The notes under the pieces were generated by a model. That model saw only the letters and a list, made by a program, of their open reading frames with translations. It did not search any database and was not told the origin of the DNA. Of a DNA stretch of 15,455 nucleotides, positions 14,054-15,455 are shown in pieces. How positions within the stretch are numbered: position 1 is the stretch's first letter; every line of letters begins with the position of its first letter. A program made the translations under genes and the position numbers. The stretch comes from DASPFV01 sp035620975 (GTDB taxonomy: Bacteria > Acidobacteriota > Vicinamibacteria > Vicinamibacterales > 2-12-FULL-66-21): assembly GCA_035620975.1 (NCBI GenBank), contig DASPFV010000111.1:1-15455 (forward strand), in the 5' to 3' direction.

Positions 14054-14650
14054 ATGCCGTCGTCTAAGGTGACAGTGCACCCGGCCGCCGCCGGCGGCGG
14101 GAATCCGGGCCGCCAGGCCGAGCTGGCGCTCGTCGAACGGTGCCGGCAGGGCGACCTGGGCGCCTTCGAGGAGATCTACCGGGCGCATGCCGGGCGGCTG
14201 TTCAGCGTGGCGTGCCGACTGGTCGGGAATCCGGCCGATGCCGAAGACCTGCTGCAGGAGATTTTCCTGTCGGCGCACCGGAAGCTGGAGACGTTCCGGG
14301 GGGACGCGGCGCTCGGGACGTGGCTCTACCGGCTCGCCACGAACCTGTGTTTGGACTACCTGCGGAGCCGCGCCGGCCGGTCGAGCCAGATGACCGGATA
14401 CCTGGACGACGAGATCGGGCTCTACGACGCGGCGACGAGCGGCCTGGCCGAGCGGGCGGTTACCCGGATGGACCTGGAGCGGGCGCTCGGGCGGCTGCCG
14501 GACGGCTGCCGGGCGGCGTTCGTCCTCCACGATATCGAGGGGCTCGAGCACCGCGAGGTGGCCGAGGTACTGGGCATCGCCGAGGGAACCTCGAAGTCGC
14601 AGGTGCACAAGGCGCGCCTGCGGCTTCGGACGCTCCTGTCGGAAGGATAG
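14054..14650 (+). CDS. ECF-type RNA polymerase sigma factor (RpoE-like)
   Basis: A 198-residue sigma-70-family alternative sigma factor. Region 2 spans about 26-106 (ALVERCRQGDLGAFEEIYR, then DAEDLLQEIFLSAHRKLETF and TWLYRLATNLCLDYLRSR). Region 4 spans about 138-195 (LERALGRLPDGCRAAFVLHD, then AEVLGIAEGTSKSQVHKARL). No region 3 is present, as expected for ECF sigmas. The ATG at 14054 removes the repeat-encoded upstream part of the frame; there is no good ribosome site, and an in-frame GTG five codons later (14069) is possible. A putative anti-sigma gene follows after 45 nt, which fits release-controlled regulation. The target promoters are not evident from the window. Confidence 0.93.
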   Translation: MPSSKVTVHPAAAGGGNPGRQAELALVERCRQGDLGAFEEIYRAHAGRLFSVACRLVGNPADAEDLLQEIFLSAHRKLETFRGDAALGTWLYRLATNLCLDYLRSRAGRSSQMTGYLDDEIGLYDAATSGLAERAVTRMDLERALGRLPDGCRAAFVLHDIEGLEHREVAEVLGIAEGTSKSQVHKARLRLRTLLSEG

Positions 14651-14695
14651 CGGGGACGGAAGGACCACGAAGGTCATCGGAGAGCATCGAGGGAT

Positions 14696-15421
14696 ATGCG
14701 CTGCGAGCGGTATCGCGATTCGATTCAGGAGCTGGTGGACGGCACGCTGGGACCGATCCGGCGGGCGGAGCTCCAGCAGCACCTGGATGTCTGCGCGCCG
14801 TGCCGCAGCCGGCTGGCTGATCTGCAGCGGATCCGCGCGCTGGCGGAGTCGCTCGAGCACCCGGCCCCGCCGGTCGGCGTCTGGCTGCAGATCGCCGGAC
14901 GGCTGCGCCAGGAAGGCCGCGTCCGGGCCACGATCCCTCGCGCCTCGGCCCGCAGTCGCCACGCGATCCTGGCGATTGCCGCCGGGCTCGTGCTCGCCAT
15001 CGGGGCGTCTCTCGTCGCGCTGCTGCCCTTCCTCGGCCCGGACTCCGAGCCCGCCGCGGGCCCGGGTGACGCGTCGCAGACCGTGCAGAGCGTGCAGGAC
15101 GACTTCCGCCTGGCCGAGGAGCACCTGCAGCGCGGCATCGCGCGGCTCGAAGAGGCCGCGCGCGGCGAGGAATCGGTCTTCGACGCACAGACCGCGGCGA
15201 CGCTGAAGAAGAACCTCGAGGTCATCGACCAGGCGATCGCGGAGAGCCGGGCCGCCTTGCGGGCAGAGCCCCAGAGCGTCATTGCGCGCGACAGCCTGTT
15301 TGCCGCCCTCCGCCGGAAGGTGGCGCTGCTGCAGGACACGATCGCGCTGATGAACGAGATGCGGCAGGGCGACGCCGCGGGCGCGGCGCGAATCGTCGGA
15401 GAGGCGCAGAACAAATCGTAA
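14696..15421 (+). CDS. Membrane-anchored zinc-finger anti-sigma factor
   Basis: A 241-residue protein predicted to sequester the ECF sigma factor encoded upstream. The N-terminus carries a ZAS-type zinc motif: C3 and H29-x3-C33-x2-C36 (HLDVCAPC). One transmembrane helix lies at about 90-113 (ILAIAAGLVLAIGASLVALL). The periplasmic part (about 120-241) is mostly helical with a heptad-like, charged, coiled-coil character and no recognised sensor domain. The ATG at 14696 follows a GAGGG two bases upstream, at unusually short spacing. The arrangement sigma then anti-sigma is the standard one and supports the pairing. How the signal is sensed is not visible; the long periplasmic helix region is the likely input side. 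Confidence 0.88.
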   Translation: MRCERYRDSIQELVDGTLGPIRRAELQQHLDVCAPCRSRLADLQRIRALAESLEHPAPPVGVWLQIAGRLRQEGRVRATIPRASARSRHAILAIAAGLVLAIGASLVALLPFLGPDSEPAAGPGDASQTVQSVQDDFRLAEEHLQRGIARLEEAARGEESVFDAQTAATLKKNLEVIDQAIAESRAALRAEPQSVIARDSLFAALRRKVALLQDTIALMNEMRQGDAAGAARIVGEAQNKS

Positions 15422-15455
15422 TCATCCGGTCCGGCAGGCCGCTGAACCATGCCGG
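15422..15455. other. Window end downstream of the anti-sigma gene
   Basis: Thirty-four bases remain after the anti-sigma stop codon. An ATG at 15449 could open a further gene of the same transcript (ECF operons often continue), but only seven bases of it are inside the window, so nothing can be assigned. Confidence 0.3.

Overview
This is a GC-rich, gene-dense stretch of bacterial chromosome. Its predicted outer-membrane beta-barrel protein, secreted hydrolases and ECF sigma/anti-sigma pair point to a Gram-negative-type envelope. The gene mix and the short intergenic repeats remind me of Acidobacteriota (Vicinamibacteria-like). That placement is an inference from general impression, since there is no rRNA or marker gene here. 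I see no tRNA, rRNA, CRISPR array, transposase or phage gene.

Left part (1-4479, minus strand). This is a four-gene nucleoside salvage and catabolism operon read right to left: pyrimidine-nucleoside/thymidine phosphorylase, a CNT-family concentrative nucleoside transporter (nupC-like), a trimeric purine nucleoside phosphorylase, and cytidine deaminase. The first three genes are joined by 4-nt stop/start overlaps (ATGA, GTGA). A 160-nt GC-rich gap precedes the deaminase. Together they would import nucleosides, deaminate cytidine, and split purine and pyrimidine nucleosides to free bases plus (deoxy)ribose-1-phosphate. Beyond the deaminase stop codon lie two heptanucleotide-repeat arrays in opposite orientation.

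Middle part (4480-8887). A 334-nt divergent intergenic region separates the salvage operon from a plus-strand cluster. The cluster holds a 739-residue HEAT-repeat protein, an HD-GYP phosphohydrolase overlapping it by ATGA, and a small polytopic membrane protein. The HEAT and HD-GYP proteins appear to share a homologous N-terminal domain of about 120-150 residues that I do not recognise. This is the most interesting protein-level signal in the window.

Right part (8888-15455, plus strand). A 543-nt intergenic region holds a four-unit 39-nt tandem array and an inverted copy of the same unit. It is followed by a secreted PafA-like alkaline phosphatase, a secreted thermolysin-family (M4) metalloprotease, a putative outer-membrane beta-barrel protein and a short MGMT-type alkyltransferase with an intact active-site Cys. 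An ECF sigma factor and its membrane-anchored zinc-finger anti-sigma factor come last. Another copy of the same repeat family sits just upstream of the sigma factor. The phosphatase and protease suggest scavenging of phosphate and peptides, which fits the nucleoside salvage genes, but no shared regulation is visible.
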